From Microvirga mediterraneensis (GTDB lineage: Bacteria > Pseudomonadota > Alphaproteobacteria > Rhizobiales > Beijerinckiaceae), in NCBI RefSeq assembly GCF_013520865.1, contig NZ_JACDXJ010000001.1, forward strand, positions 372,001-436,000: a DNA stretch of 64,000 bases, written 5' to 3'. How positions within the stretch are numbered: the stretch's first letter is position 1; each line of letters begins with the position of its first letter. Shown here one piece after another: positions 25,982 to 35,473 of this stretch. The position numbers and the translations under genes are program-made. A model generated the notes under the pieces. The model was not told where the DNA came from, ran no database searches, and saw only the letters and a list, made by a program, of their open reading frames with translations.

Positions 25982-26887
25982 ATGGCCAGAATGGACGTCA
26001 ACCGGTCCGGCGAGATGGAAGTCTTCGTCCGCGCCGTCGATCTCGGTGGCTTTTCGGCCGCCGCCCGTGCCCTGCGGATGACACCCTCGGCCGTGAGCAA
26101 GCTCGTCGCCCGGCTGGAGGCGCGTCTGGGCGCCCGCCTTGTCAACCGCTCGACACGCAAGCTGCAACTGACGCCCGAGGGCGCGGCCTTCTATGACAGG
26201 GCGGTGAGAATCCTGGCCGATCTCGACGAGGCCGAACGCGGCGCCGCGTCCGGGGCGGCTCCGCGCGGCCGGCTGCGGGTGAACACGAACGTTCCCTTCG
26301 GGACGCATTACCTCCTCCCGCTGCTGCCCGATTTCCTGGATCGCCACCCCGAAGTGACCGTGGAGGTCACGTCCACCGACACGGTCGTCGATCTGCTTGA
26401 GGACCGCGCCGACATCGCCATCCGCGTCGGCCCCTTGAAATCCTCGCAGCTCGTGGCGCGCAAGCTCGGCGAGAGCCGGATGATGCTCGTGGCCTCCCCC
26501 TCCTATCTGGACCGCCGCGGCGCGCCGAACAGCCCGGAGGACCTCGCCCGTCACAACCTTCTCGGGTTCAGCTTCGCCCGCCAGAGCAACGGCTGGCCGT
26601 TCATAGACGGAAGAGGCCATGTCAGCGCCGTCGTGCCGACGGGCAACGCGCAGGTCAGCGACGGGGAATCCATGCGGCTGCTCGTGCTCGCCGGGCTCGG
26701 GATCAGTCGCCTGTCGCTCTTCCACATCGGCCCCGATATCCGGGCCGGGCAGCTCGTCCCTGTGCTGGAGGCCTACAATCCCGGCGACACAGAGAGCATC
26801 CACGCGGTCTATGTGGGCGGCGGCCCTCTGCCCGCGCGTGTGCGCGCATTCCTGGATTACCTGGTCGAAACCGTGCGGCTCGCTTGA
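25982..26887 (+). CDS. LysR-family transcriptional regulator
   Basis: 301 residues. The N-terminal winged helix-turn-helix spans about 9-68 (GGFSAAARALRMTPSAVSK then RLEARLGARLV), followed by a co-inducer-binding domain (VTVEVTSTDTVVDLLEDRADIAIRVG). It is divergent to the MFS exporter with 114 bases between, the usual LysR-target arrangement. The inducer is unknown. Starting at ATG 25982 gives MARMDV; a second in-frame ATG at 25991 cannot be excluded. Confidence 0.9.
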   Translation: MARMDVNRSGEMEVFVRAVDLGGFSAAARALRMTPSAVSKLVARLEARLGARLVNRSTRKLQLTPEGAAFYDRAVRILADLDEAERGAASGAAPRGRLRVNTNVPFGTHYLLPLLPDFLDRHPEVTVEVTSTDTVVDLLEDRADIAIRVGPLKSSQLVARKLGESRMMLVASPSYLDRRGAPNSPEDLARHNLLGFSFARQSNGWPFIDGRGHVSAVVPTGNAQVSDGESMRLLVLAGLGISRLSLFHIGPDIRAGQLVPVLEAYNPGDTESIHAVYVGGGPLPARVRAFLDYLVETVRLA

Positions 26888-26986
26888 GCAGAGTTGCTCC
26901 TGGTTTTGTGATGGGAAAAGGCCGGTTTCGACTTTTTCTGCGAACATTTCCGCCTATGACGGGTTGCGTTCGATCAGGAGACGGGA

Positions 26987-28207
26987 ATGGATTTGCCGAA
27001 GAGCGACTTGAGGCCCACGCGACGCATCTCGTTGATGCGCAGGTTCTTCGACAGCGAGGCCTCCGGCGGCATGATCCTCATGGGCGTAACGGTGATCGCC
27101 CTAGCTGTCGCCAACTCGCCCCTGGCCGGTGTCTATTTCGGCGTCCTGAAGACCTACATCCTGGGCCTGAGCGTCCTGCACTGGATCAACGATGCGCTCA
27201 TGGCGGTGTTCTTCCTGCTGGTGGGCCTCGAGATCAAGCGCGAGATGCTCGACGGGCAGCTCTCCACTTGGCCGCGCCGGGTCCTGCCCGGCATCGCGGC
27301 CTTCGGCGGCATGGTGGTCCCGGCCCTGGTCTATCTCGCGGTCACCTGGAGCGAACCGCAGCTCCGTCACGGCTGGGCGATCCCGGCGGCCACCGACATC
27401 GCCTTTGCGCTCGGCGTGCTGGCGATCCTCGGGTCGAAGGTGCCGACCTCCCTTAAAATCTTCCTGACCGCGCTGGCCATCCTCGACGATCTCGGGGCGA
27501 TCGTCATCATCGCGCTCTTCTACACGAGCGATCTCTCGCTCCCGATGCTCGGCCTCGCCGCCCTGTGCCTCTTGGCTCTCATCGCGCTCAACCGGTTCAA
27601 CGTGACGAGGCTCCTGCCCTATCTCGTCATCGGGGCGGTGCTGTGGTTCTTCGTCCTGAAATCCGGCATCCACGCCACCCTGGCGGGCGTGGCCCTGGCC
27701 CTCACGATCCCGCTCCAGGACAAGCCGAAGGAGACCAGGGCCGAGGATTCGCCCCTGCACCGGCTGGAGCACGCCCTTCACGGCTGGGTGGCCTATGCGA
27801 TCATTCCGATCTTCGGCTTCGCCAATGCGGGCGTGTCGCTCTCCGGGCTGTCCCTCGACGCCGTCTTCTCCCCCCTGCCCCTGGGCATCGCCATGGGCCT
27901 GTTCATCGGCAAGCAGCTCGGGGTCTATGCGTTCGCCGTGGGGGCCATCCGGCTGGGCCTCGCCGATGTGCCCGCGGGCGCGACGCGCCTGCAATGCTAC
28001 GGCGTCGCGCTCCTCTGCGGCATCGGCTTCACCATGAGCCTGTTCATCGGCGCCCTCGCCTTCCCGGACCAGCCGGACCTGAACGACGCCACCAAGATCG
28101 GCGTGCTCATGGGCTCCCTCGTCTCGGCGCTCGCCGGCTATGCCCTGCTCAGCGTCGCTCCCCGGGAGCAGCCGCTCAAGCCCTCGCGGCCAGCAGCATA
28201 TAGTTGA
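26987..28207 (+). CDS. nhaA: Sodium/proton antiporter NhaA
   Basis: 406 residues. NhaA exports Na+ against protons (two H+ per Na+) in the inner membrane. The segments [35 protein letters not shown] (Asp137) and [13 protein letters not shown] (Asp167, Asp168, the sodium-binding pair) are all present. Eleven or twelve helices are expected. GAGG (26976-26980) precedes the ATG at 26987. Its last 32 bases overlap the convergent ubiG gene. No nhaR regulator is adjacent. Confidence 0.96.
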   Translation: MDLPKSDLRPTRRISLMRRFFDSEASGGMILMGVTVIALAVANSPLAGVYFGVLKTYILGLSVLHWINDALMAVFFLLVGLEIKREMLDGQLSTWPRRVLPGIAAFGGMVVPALVYLAVTWSEPQLRHGWAIPAATDIAFALGVLAILGSKVPTSLKIFLTALAILDDLGAIVIIALFYTSDLSLPMLGLAALCLLALIALNRFNVTRLLPYLVIGAVLWFFVLKSGIHATLAGVALALTIPLQDKPKETRAEDSPLHRLEHALHGWVAYAIIPIFGFANAGVSLSGLSLDAVFSPLPLGIAMGLFIGKQLGVYAFAVGAIRLGLADVPAGATRLQCYGVALLCGIGFTMSLFIGALAFPDQPDLNDATKIGVLMGSLVSALAGYALLSVAPREQPLKPSRPAAYS

Positions 28208-28904
28208 CGGCCGTGTCGCGGGACAGGGACCAGCTGTCCCGCAGCGGGTTGTAGGCCACGCCCGTGAGGTCGTTGACGGAAAAGCCCGCCGCCCGGATGG
28301 CGTCGGTCAATTCGTCCGGGGTGACGAACTTGTCCCATTCGTGGGTGCCCTTGGGCAGCCAGCCGAGGATGTATTCGGCACCCACGATCGCGGACGCGAA
28401 GGAACGCAGGGTCCGGTTGATCGTCGCCATGGCGAGGCAGCCGCCGGGCTTCACCCCTTGGGCGCAGGCGTTCACGAAGGCCTGCCGGTCCGCCACGTGC
28501 TCCACCACCTCCATGGCGAGCACCATGTCGAAGGTTTCGCCGCGGGCGACCACGGCTTCCACGGTCTCGTTGCGATAATCGACCGGGATCCCGGCCCGCT
28601 CCGCATGGAGCCGGGCCACCGAAATATTGGTGGGCGCCGGGTCGAGCCCGGTCACCGTGGCGCCGAGCCGCGCCAGGGGCTCAGACAGGACACCGCCGCC
28701 GCAGCCCACGTCGAGGATCGTGATCCCGTCCAGGGAGCGGGCCGAGCGCGGATCGCGCCCGAACCGGCGGCAGGCCTCGTCCCGGATATAGGCCAGCCGC
28801 ACCGGGTTGAACTTGTGCAGGACCTTCATGGGGCCCTTCGGATCCCACCAGGTCTCGGCGATCTTCTCGAAACGGGCGACCTCGGCCGGGTCGATGGTGG
28901 TCAT
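28176..28904 (-). CDS. ubiG: Ubiquinone biosynthesis O-methyltransferase UbiG
   Basis: 242 residues. UbiG methylates the two hydroxyl groups during ubiquinone synthesis at the membrane. Diagnostic blocks are [21 protein letters not shown] at the start, [18 protein letters not shown] (SAM-binding motif I) and [19 protein letters not shown] precedes the ATG at 28904, eight codons inside the open frame. It overlaps the convergent nhaA 3' end by 32 bases. The next plus-strand gene is lysC. Confidence 0.95.
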   Translation of the reverse strand: MTTIDPAEVARFEKIAETWWDPKGPMKVLHKFNPVRLAYIRDEACRRFGRDPRSARSLDGITILDVGCGGGVLSEPLARLGATVTGLDPAPTNISVARLHAERAGIPVDYRNETVEAVVARGETFDMVLAMEVVEHVADRQAFVNACAQGVKPGGCLAMATINRTLRSFASAIVGAEYILGWLPKGTHEWDKFVTPDELTDAIRAAGFSVNDLTGVAYNPLRDSWSLSRDTAVNYMLLAARA

Positions 28905-28974
28905 GAGATCCTCCGCAGAGAGGCCCACTCCCTTGCGGGGAGGGGTAAGGGTGATCGGACTTGATGAACCCGCG

Positions 28975-29067
28975 ACGTCATGGCCGGGCTTGTCCCGGCC
29001 ATCCCGCTTCGAAGAGCCCTGCGCTTCTCACATCGGGATCAACGGCACAAGGCCGGTGATGACGTGA
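28975..29067. repeat. Dispersed palindromic repeat family A, copy 2
   Basis: Same element as at 13935-14028, starting ACGTCATGGCCGGGCTTG and ending CCGGTGATGACGTGA, here upstream of lysC. The inverted outer ends (ACGTCA...TGACGT) are preserved. Confidence 0.75.
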
Positions 29068-29082
29068 GGGTAAAACTGCGCG

Positions 29083-29111
29083 TTGACAGGGGGCGGCCCT
29101 ACCGTCATGTA
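29083..29111 (+). promoter_or_regulatory. Candidate promoter of lysC
   Basis: TTGACA at 29083-29088 with CATGTA at 29106-29111 (17-base spacer) is a near-consensus -35 and a weaker -10, about 65 bases before the lysC ATG. Immediately after lies a hairpin CGCGCC / GGCGCG (29114-29132) in the leader. The sigma factor is inferred to be the housekeeping one. Confidence 0.5.
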
Positions 29112-29175
29112 TACGCGCCTTTTCGCGGCGCGAAGGGGCTGAACGTCTCAAATCTCACCACGGCCTCCCTCGCCC

Positions 29176-30414
29176 ATGCCCCGTCTCGTCATGAAGTTCG
29201 GCGGAACATCCGTCGCCACCGTAGAGCGTATCCGCAATGTGGCGCGGCACGTCAAACGCGAGGTCGAGGCCGGCTACGACGTCGCCGTCGTCGTGTCCGC
29301 CATGGCGGGCAAGACCAACGAACTCGTCGGCTGGGTGAAAGAGGCCAACGCCTTCTACGATTCGAAGGAATACGACGTGGTCGTCGCCTCGGGCGAGCAG
29401 GTGACCTCGGGCCTTTTGGCCATCGCCCTGCAGGAAATGGGCCTGAAGGCCCGGTCGTGGCAGGGCTGGCAGATCCCGATCATGACCTCCGACGCCCATG
29501 GCTCGGCGCGAATCGCCGCCATCGATGGGACCGGGATCATCAAGGGATTCACGGACCACGGGGCAGTGGCCGTCGTGTCCGGGTTCCAGGGCGTGCACCA
29601 GCCCACGGGCCGCGTGACCACTCTGGGCCGCGGCGGCTCGGACACCAGCGCCGTGGCGCTGGCGGCCGCCATCCAGGCCGAGCGCTGCGACATCTATACG
29701 GATGTGGACGGCGTCTACACCACCGATCCGCGCATCGTGCCCAAGGCCCGACGCTTGGATAAGGTGTCCTACGAGGAAATGCTGGAAATGGCCTCGCTGG
29801 GGGCCAAGGTGCTCCAGGTGCGCTCGGTCGAGCTCGCCATGATGCACCGGGTGCCCACCTATGTGCGCTCCAGCTTCGACGACCCCGCCGATCCCAAGCT
29901 CGGCACCCTCATCTGCGACGAGGAAGACATCATGGAACAGCAGGTTGTCACGGGCATCGCCTATTCGCGCGACGAAGCCCAGATCACGCTGCGGGACATT
30001 GCGGACAAGCCGGGCATCGCCGCTTCGATCTTCGTGCCCCTGGCCGACGCCAACATCAACGTGGACATGATCATCCAGGTCGTGTCCGACAACGCCGCCA
30101 CCACGGACCTGACCTTCACGGTGCCCACCTCGGATTACGAGCGGGCCTGCGCGATCCTCAATTCCCACCGGGACGAGATCGCCTTCAAGGAGCTCCAGGG
30201 GGCGACCGACGTGGTGAAGGTCTCGGCCATCGGGGTCGGCATGCGCAGCCACGCGGGCGTCGCGGCGCGCGCCTTCAAGGCCCTGGCCGACAAGGGCATC
30301 AACATCCGGGCGATCACCACCTCTGAGATCAAATTCTCAGTCCTGATCGAATCGGCCTATACGGAGCTTGCGGTGCGCACGCTCCACTCGCTATACGGCC
30401 TTGATCAAGCCTGA
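29176..30414 (+). CDS. lysC: Aspartate kinase (lysine/threonine branch)
   Basis: 412 residues. It phosphorylates aspartate, the first step in lysine, methionine and threonine synthesis. The start MPRLVMKFGGTSVA holds the kinase nucleotide motif KFGGTS; LGRGGSDTSAVALAA and DIYTDVDGVYTTDPR complete the kinase domain. Two ACT-type domains fill the last 150 residues (SDNAATTDLTFTV; IKFSVLIESAYTELAV), which give allosteric control by end products. The ATG at 29176 is the family start. The next gene, ptsP, follows after 88 bases. Confidence 0.96.
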   Translation: MPRLVMKFGGTSVATVERIRNVARHVKREVEAGYDVAVVVSAMAGKTNELVGWVKEANAFYDSKEYDVVVASGEQVTSGLLAIALQEMGLKARSWQGWQIPIMTSDAHGSARIAAIDGTGIIKGFTDHGAVAVVSGFQGVHQPTGRVTTLGRGGSDTSAVALAAAIQAERCDIYTDVDGVYTTDPRIVPKARRLDKVSYEEMLEMASLGAKVLQVRSVELAMMHRVPTYVRSSFDDPADPKLGTLICDEEDIMEQQVVTGIAYSRDEAQITLRDIADKPGIAASIFVPLADANINVDMIIQVVSDNAATTDLTFTVPTSDYERACAILNSHRDEIAFKELQGATDVVKVSAIGVGMRSHAGVAARAFKALADKGINIRAITTSEIKFSVLIESAYTELAVRTLHSLYGLDQA

Positions 30415-30502
30415 TTGACGAGGGAACCGTCGGGCTGCGACATTTATAATAGGTAGCCGCCGGTTCGCTTCGCCGGCTCACGAAGGACGGGAACTGTAGC
30501 TC

Positions 30503-32770
30503 ATGCCAAGTGCTCCCGGCGGTCCGCGCCTTCTGCTGCGCCGCCTCCGCGAGATCATGGCGGAGCCGGTCGGGGCGCAGGACCGCCTTGACAAGATCGT
30601 CACGCAGATCGCCGCCAACATGGTGGCGGAGGTATGCTCCGTCTACGTGATGCGCGGCGACGGGGTGCTCGAGCTGTTCGCCACCGAGGGCCTGAACCGG
30701 GAAGCCGTCCACCTCACCATCATGCGCTCGGGCGAGGGTCTTGTCGGCCTCATCGCCTCCACGGCCGAGCCCCTGGCCTTGTCCGACGCGCAAAGCCACC
30801 CGTCCTTCTCCTACAAGCCGGAGACCGGCGAAGAGATCTACCACGCCTTCCTGGGCGTGCCGCTGCTGCGCGCCGGCAATACCCTGGGCGTCCTGGTCGT
30901 CCAGAACCGCACCTACCGCATCTATACCGAGGAAGAGGTCGAGGCGCTCCAGACCACCGCCATGGTGGTGGCCGAGATGCTCGCCACAGGCGAGCTGCAG
31001 GCCCTGGCGCCCGTGGATACCGGCATCGCGCTCCGCCGTCCCGTCTACCAGAAGGGCGTTGCGCTGGCCGACGGCGTGGGCCTGGGCCATGTGGTGCTCC
31101 ACGAGCCCCGCGTGGTCGTCAAGAACCTCATCGCCGAGAACATCGAGGCGGAGCTCCAGCGGCTCGATTCGGCCATCGCCGAGGTGCGCCTGTCCATCGA
31201 CGAGCTGATCGAGCGCGGCGACGTGGCCCATCACGGGGAGCACCGGGAGGTCCTGGAGACCTTCCGCATGTTCGCCCACGACCAGGGCTGGCTCCGGCGC
31301 ATGCGCGAGGCCGTGACCTCCGGCCTGACGGCGGAGGCCGCCGTCGAGCGGGTGCAGTCCGACAACCGGGCCCGCATGCTGCGCCAGACCGACCCGTACC
31401 TGCGCGAGCGCCTGCACGATCTCGACGACCTCGCCAACCGCCTGCTGCACCGCCTCGTGGGGCGCAACCTGGTGGTCGAGCGCAAGCACCTGCCCGAGAA
31501 CGCCATCCTGGTGGCCCGGTCCATGGGTCCGGCGGCGCTCCTCGATTACGACCGCTCGCGCCTGCGCGGCCTCGTGCTCGAGGAGGGCGGGCCGACGAGC
31601 CACATCGCCATCGTGGCCCGCGCCCTCGGGATTCCCGCCGTGGGCGAGGTGTCGAACGCCACCTCCCTGACGGAACAGGGCGACGCGATCATCGTCGACG
31701 GCGCGGCCGGCGACGTGCAGATCAGGCCCAATCCCGACGTGGAGGCGGCCTATGCCGAGAAGGCGCGCCTTCGCGCCCGCCGGCAGGAGCAGTACCTCAA
31801 GCTGCGCGACGTGCCCTCCGTCACCAAGGACGGGGTCGAGATCACCCTGCAGATCAATGCCGGCCTCGTGGTCGACCTGCCGCACCTGGACGAGACCGGG
31901 GCCGCGGGCGTCGGCCTGTTCCGCACCGAGCTGCAGTTCATGATCGCCGAGCGGATGCCCTCGGCCTCCGAGCAGCAGGCGCTCTACAGCACCGTTTTCG
32001 CGGAGGCGGGCGGGCGGCCCGTCACCTTCCGCACCCTCGATATCGGCGGCGACAAGATCCTGCCCTACATGCAATCCGTCGAGGAGGAGAACCCGGCGCT
32101 CGGCTGGCGGGCGATCCGCATCGGCCTCGACCGTCCGGGCCTGCTGCGCGCCCAGGTCCGCGCCCTCCTCAAGGCCGCGGCCGGGCGCCCGCTCAAGATC
32201 ATGTTCCCCATGGTGGCGACCTGCGACGAGTTCGAGCGTGCCAAGCAGATCGTCGAGCGGGAGAAGGCGCATCTCGCCAATCACGGCCATCCGCTGCCGT
32301 CGGACCTGAAGCTCGGCGTCATGCTGGAGGTGCCCTCGCTCCTGTTCCAGCTGGAGGAGATCTGCGAGAGCGCCGATTTCATCTCGCTCGGCACGAACGA
32401 CCTGATGCAGTTCCTCTTCGCCAGCGACCGTGAGAACCGGCGCGTGGCGGACCGCTTCGACCCCCTGAGCGCCCCCATGCTGCGTGCCCTCAACATGGTG
32501 GCCGAGCAGGCCCAGGCCACCGGCTGCGTCGCGACCGTCTGCGGCGAGATCGGCGGGCGTCCCCTCGAGGCCATGGCCCTGATCGGCCTCGGCTTCCGGT
32601 CGCTCTCCATGTCGCCGGCTTCCATCGGCCCGGTGAAGGCCATGCTGTTGGAAATGAACGTCGCGGAACTCAGCGCCCTGATCCGCGAGGAGCTGAAGAA
32701 TGCCGGGGGCGGCGAAACGCTGCGTCCGAAGCTTGCCCATTTTGCGGAAACCCGTGGTATTCCGGTCTGA
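30503..32770 (+). CDS. ptsP: PEP-protein phosphotransferase of the nitrogen PTS (EI-Ntr)
   Basis: 755 residues. A GAF domain (about 20-160), the regulatory input for glutamine in this enzyme, precedes the EI domains; the phosphorylated histidine is His367 in [17 protein letters not shown], and the PEP-binding catalytic cysteine region VCGEIGGRP is near the end. It starts a phosphorelay to NPr and EIIA-Ntr that links nitrogen status to potassium, cell envelope and stress control. It overlaps prfA by one base (TGATG), so translation is probably coupled. lysC-ptsP-prfA order is characteristic of alphaproteobacteria. Confidence 0.96.
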   Translation: MPSAPGGPRLLLRRLREIMAEPVGAQDRLDKIVTQIAANMVAEVCSVYVMRGDGVLELFATEGLNREAVHLTIMRSGEGLVGLIASTAEPLALSDAQSHPSFSYKPETGEEIYHAFLGVPLLRAGNTLGVLVVQNRTYRIYTEEEVEALQTTAMVVAEMLATGELQALAPVDTGIALRRPVYQKGVALADGVGLGHVVLHEPRVVVKNLIAENIEAELQRLDSAIAEVRLSIDELIERGDVAHHGEHREVLETFRMFAHDQGWLRRMREAVTSGLTAEAAVERVQSDNRARMLRQTDPYLRERLHDLDDLANRLLHRLVGRNLVVERKHLPENAILVARSMGPAALLDYDRSRLRGLVLEEGGPTSHIAIVARALGIPAVGEVSNATSLTEQGDAIIVDGAAGDVQIRPNPDVEAAYAEKARLRARRQEQYLKLRDVPSVTKDGVEITLQINAGLVVDLPHLDETGAAGVGLFRTELQFMIAERMPSASEQQALYSTVFAEAGGRPVTFRTLDIGGDKILPYMQSVEEENPALGWRAIRIGLDRPGLLRAQVRALLKAAAGRPLKIMFPMVATCDEFERAKQIVEREKAHLANHGHPLPSDLKLGVMLEVPSLLFQLEEICESADFISLGTNDLMQFLFASDRENRRVADRFDPLSAPMLRALNMVAEQAQATGCVATVCGEIGGRPLEAMALIGLGFRSLSMSPASIGPVKAMLLEMNVAELSALIREELKNAGGGETLRPKLAHFAETRGIPV

Positions 32771-33858
32771 TGTCGATTGCGCCTCCCTCCGATCGCCTGA
32801 ACGCCATTCTTGCCCGCCATGACATCATCACGGCGACGCTCAATGCAGGTCCCGATCCCGAAACCTTCGTCGCCCTCTCCCGCGAGCTCGCCGAGCTCGA
32901 CGGCGTCGTGTCCGCCATCCGGGCCTACCGGGCCATGGAGGACAACCTGAACGGCCTCCAGGCCCTCATCGACGACGCCTCTACCGATGCCGAGATGCGC
33001 TCGCTGGCCGAGGACGAGCTGCCCCAGGCCCGCGAGGACCTGGAGAAGGCCGCGCAGGACCTGCGCATCATGCTCCTGCCCAAGGACGAGGCGGACGAGA
33101 AGAGCGCCATCCTGGAAATCCGCGCCGGCACCGGCGGCGACGAGGCCGCCCTCTTCGCCGGCGACCTGCTGCGCATGTATACCCGCTACGCCGACCTGAA
33201 GGGATGGAAGGTCGAGATCGTGTCCGAGAGCGAGGGCACGGCCGGCGGCTACAAGGAAGTGGTGGCCGAGATCAAGGGACGCGGGGTCTTCGCAAGGCTC
33301 AAGTTCGAGAGCGGCGTCCACCGGGTCCAGCGCGTGCCGGACACGGAGACCCAAGGCCGCATCCACACCTCGGCGGCCACCGTGGCCGTGCTGCCGGAGG
33401 CCCAGGACGTGGACATCGTTCTCAACGACGCGGACCTGAAGATCGACACCATGCGGGCGCAGGGAGCCGGCGGCCAGCACGTGAACAAGACCGAATCGGC
33501 GATCCGGATCACCCATATCCCGACCGGCACGGTGGTGTTCGTCCAGGACGAGCGCTCCCAGCACAAGAACCGTGCGCGCGCCATGGCGCTGCTGCGCGCC
33601 CGCCTTTACGACGCCGAGCGCACCGCCAAGGACGCCGCCCGCGCGGCCGACCGCAAGGCCCAGGTCGGCTCCGGCGACCGCTCCGAGCGCATCCGCACCT
33701 ACAACTTCCCGCAAGGCCGCGTGACCGACCACCGGATCAACCTGACCCTCTACAAGCTGGAGGAGGTGATCGCCGGCAATGCCCTGGACGAGCTGATCGA
33801 CGCCCTGATCACCGAGCACCAGGCCGCCCAGCTCGCGGACCAGGACCAGGCGGCATGA
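32770..33858 (+). CDS. prfA: Peptide chain release factor 1
   Basis: 362 residues. RF1 recognises UAA and UAG and triggers peptide release. The GGQ motif is at 234-236 in [14 protein letters not shown]. The codon-reading segment reads [13 protein letters not shown] in place of the E. coli PAT tripeptide, as is usual in alphaproteobacteria. Gln236 is the residue methylated by the PrmC enzyme encoded just downstream. Its start overlaps the ptsP stop by one base and its stop overlaps the next ATG (ATGA), so the genes are coupled. Confidence 0.97.
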   Translation: MSIAPPSDRLNAILARHDIITATLNAGPDPETFVALSRELAELDGVVSAIRAYRAMEDNLNGLQALIDDASTDAEMRSLAEDELPQAREDLEKAAQDLRIMLLPKDEADEKSAILEIRAGTGGDEAALFAGDLLRMYTRYADLKGWKVEIVSESEGTAGGYKEVVAEIKGRGVFARLKFESGVHRVQRVPDTETQGRIHTSAATVAVLPEAQDVDIVLNDADLKIDTMRAQGAGGQHVNKTESAIRITHIPTGTVVFVQDERSQHKNRARAMALLRARLYDAERTAKDAARAADRKAQVGSGDRSERIRTYNFPQGRVTDHRINLTLYKLEEVIAGNALDELIDALITEHQAAQLADQDQAA

Positions 33859-34280
33859 TCGAGGGCTTAAGCCACATCACGCTCATCACCCGCGACCTCG
33901 ACCGCATGACCGCCATCGTCGAAGGCGCCCTGAACGGCCGGGAAATCTACGCCTCCGGGGACGAGACCTTCTCCCTGTCGCGGGAAAAGTTCTTCGATGT
34001 GGGCGGGGTCTGGATCGCCGTGATGGAGGGCGAGAGCCTCCCGGCCCGCACCTACAACCACATCGCGTTCAAGATTCCGGCCTCTTCCGTCGGGGAATAC
34101 CGGGCCCGGATCGAGGCACTGGGGCTGGAGATCCGCGAGTCCCGCCCGAGGGTCGAGGGCGAGGGCCGTTCGTTGTACTTTTACGACGAGGACAACCACC
34201 TGTTCGAGCTGCACACCGGCACCCTGGAGGAGCGGCTCGAACGCTATCGGCAGGGCCGAAGCCTTGACGACCCGCGCTGA
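33855..34280 (+). CDS. fosX: FosX-type fosfomycin hydrolase (VOC fold)
   Basis: 141 residues of the glyoxalase/VOC fold. Metal ligands His7 (GLSHITL), His69 (YNHIAFK) and Glu118 (HLFELH) are in the order found in FosX/FosA, and Glu44 (SLSREKF) occupies the position of the catalytic base that lets FosX add water, rather than a thiol, to the fosfomycin epoxide. The sequence closely resembles the Mesorhizobium loti FosX family ([23 protein letters not shown]). It overlaps prfA by 4 bases and prmC by 17, which couples it to termination-factor genes. Whether it gives resistance or has another epoxide substrate is not shown. Confidence 0.88.
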   Translation: MIEGLSHITLITRDLDRMTAIVEGALNGREIYASGDETFSLSREKFFDVGGVWIAVMEGESLPARTYNHIAFKIPASSVGEYRARIEALGLEIRESRPRVEGEGRSLYFYDEDNHLFELHTGTLEERLERYRQGRSLDDPR

Positions 34281-35112
34281 AGCCCTGAGAGACCTGCGCC
34301 GGACCCTTACCGAGGCCGGGTTCGAGACCGCGGCGCTCGACGCCCGTCTTCTCCTTCTCGCGGCCCTGGGGATCCCGGCGACCGACCTGATCACCCGGCC
34401 GGATGTTCCCCTGTCGGCCGACGAGGCCGAGATTCTCGCGGCCTTCGCCCGAAGGCGCCTCGCCCATGAGCCGGTCGCCCGGATCGTCGGCACGCGCGAG
34501 TTCTGGGGCCTGCCCTTTCGCCTCTCCCCCGAGACCCTGGTGCCCCGGCCCGACACGGAAACATTGGTCGAGACCGCCCTCGACCTGATCCCGGACCGGC
34601 GGCCCCCCCTCCGGATCGTGGATTTCGGCACCGGATCGGGCTGCATCCTGGTGGCGCTCCTTCACGAGCTGCCCAATGCCACGGGCCTCGGGATCGACCT
34701 GTCCTTCGGAGCCCTCGCGACGGCCCGGGCCAATGCGGCCGAGAACGGGGTCGGCGACCGCAGCCGTTTCGCCCTCTCCCGCTGGGCCGACGCGGTTTCG
34801 GGGCCCTTCGACCTCATCGTCTCCAACCCGCCCTATATCGCCTCCGGGGTGATCCCGGGTCTCGCCGAGGAGGTGCGGGAGCACGATCCGAGGCTTGCCC
34901 TCGACGGCGGCCCCGACGGCCTGGAGCCCTATCGGATCATCCTCAGCGAAGCCAAGCGATTGCTCGAGCCCGGAGGCCTGGTCGTGGTGGAGATCGGCTA
35001 CGACCAGGAGGAGGATTTAACCGGCCTGGCGGCGGCTCATGGCCTTGAAATCCTGCGGGTCGCCCACGATCTATCAGGGAACCCCCGCTGCATCGCCATG
35101 AAGCGATCGTGA
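34264..35112 (+). CDS. prmC: Release factor glutamine methyltransferase PrmC
   Basis: 282 residues. PrmC methylates the GGQ glutamine of RF1 and RF2. VDFGTGSGCILVALL (SAM motif I) and the signature NPPYIASGV (NPPY at 188-191) are diagnostic. The start is TTG at 34264, 17 bases inside the fosX coding region, so it is translationally coupled to it. Downstream lies a 361-base non-coding stretch before the DUF4167 gene. Confidence 0.95.
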   Translation: MTTRAEALRDLRRTLTEAGFETAALDARLLLLAALGIPATDLITRPDVPLSADEAEILAAFARRRLAHEPVARIVGTREFWGLPFRLSPETLVPRPDTETLVETALDLIPDRRPPLRIVDFGTGSGCILVALLHELPNATGLGIDLSFGALATARANAAENGVGDRSRFALSRWADAVSGPFDLIVSNPPYIASGVIPGLAEEVREHDPRLALDGGPDGLEPYRIILSEAKRLLEPGGLVVVEIGYDQEEDLTGLAAAHGLEILRVAHDLSGNPRCIAMKRS

Positions 35113-35473
35113 TGGACCGGATGCGTCTTTTGCGTCCAGGAGCGGGATAAAGTCGGAATTACCCCTTGTTGGACCGGAAGGAACCCGCTAGATTCGGGTC
35201 TAGAGATCGTCCTCGGTCTAAACAAATCGGTAGTCCCTCGGGGACATGCCGGAAGACCAAACGATATCAATCGCGCAGGCAGGGGCTTTTGAAACAGAAA
35301 CAGCCTGGCGCGATCACCTGAACCCGACACTGAAGGATGGCCGGAAGCCTCGACAGGCTATGGCTGAATGTCAGACGGTTGCCACGCGAACGGTGGGCGT
35401 TGAGCCCGTTCGGTGAATATTGGCTTGCATATCGCGTGGGCATGAAGAACCAGCGAGGCTCGTAGAGCGAACG
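35113..35473 (+). other. Long leader region of the DUF4167 gene, no coding sequence seen
   Basis: No convincing short gene is present. Sequence shows possible RNA structure: CGAAC with GTTCG enclosing GGGC / GCCC around a GTTGA loop near 35387-35412, and AGCCTCGACAGGCT near 35346-35359. A short stem GGATGC / GCGTCC near 35118-35136 follows prmC. I cannot assign it to a known RNA family. Confidence 0.4.

Noticed and set aside
30445..30450. TATAAT upstream of ptsP looked like a strong -10 with TTGACG upstream.
   Set aside because: The spacing from TTGACG is 24 bases, too long for a standard promoter, and no better -35 is present at 16-18 bases.
34560..34620. Possible tRNA-like or structured segment in coding regions and gaps, checked along the window.
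   Set aside because: No acceptor-stem, anticodon and T-loop set (GTTCRAATC-type) was found, so no tRNA is reported.
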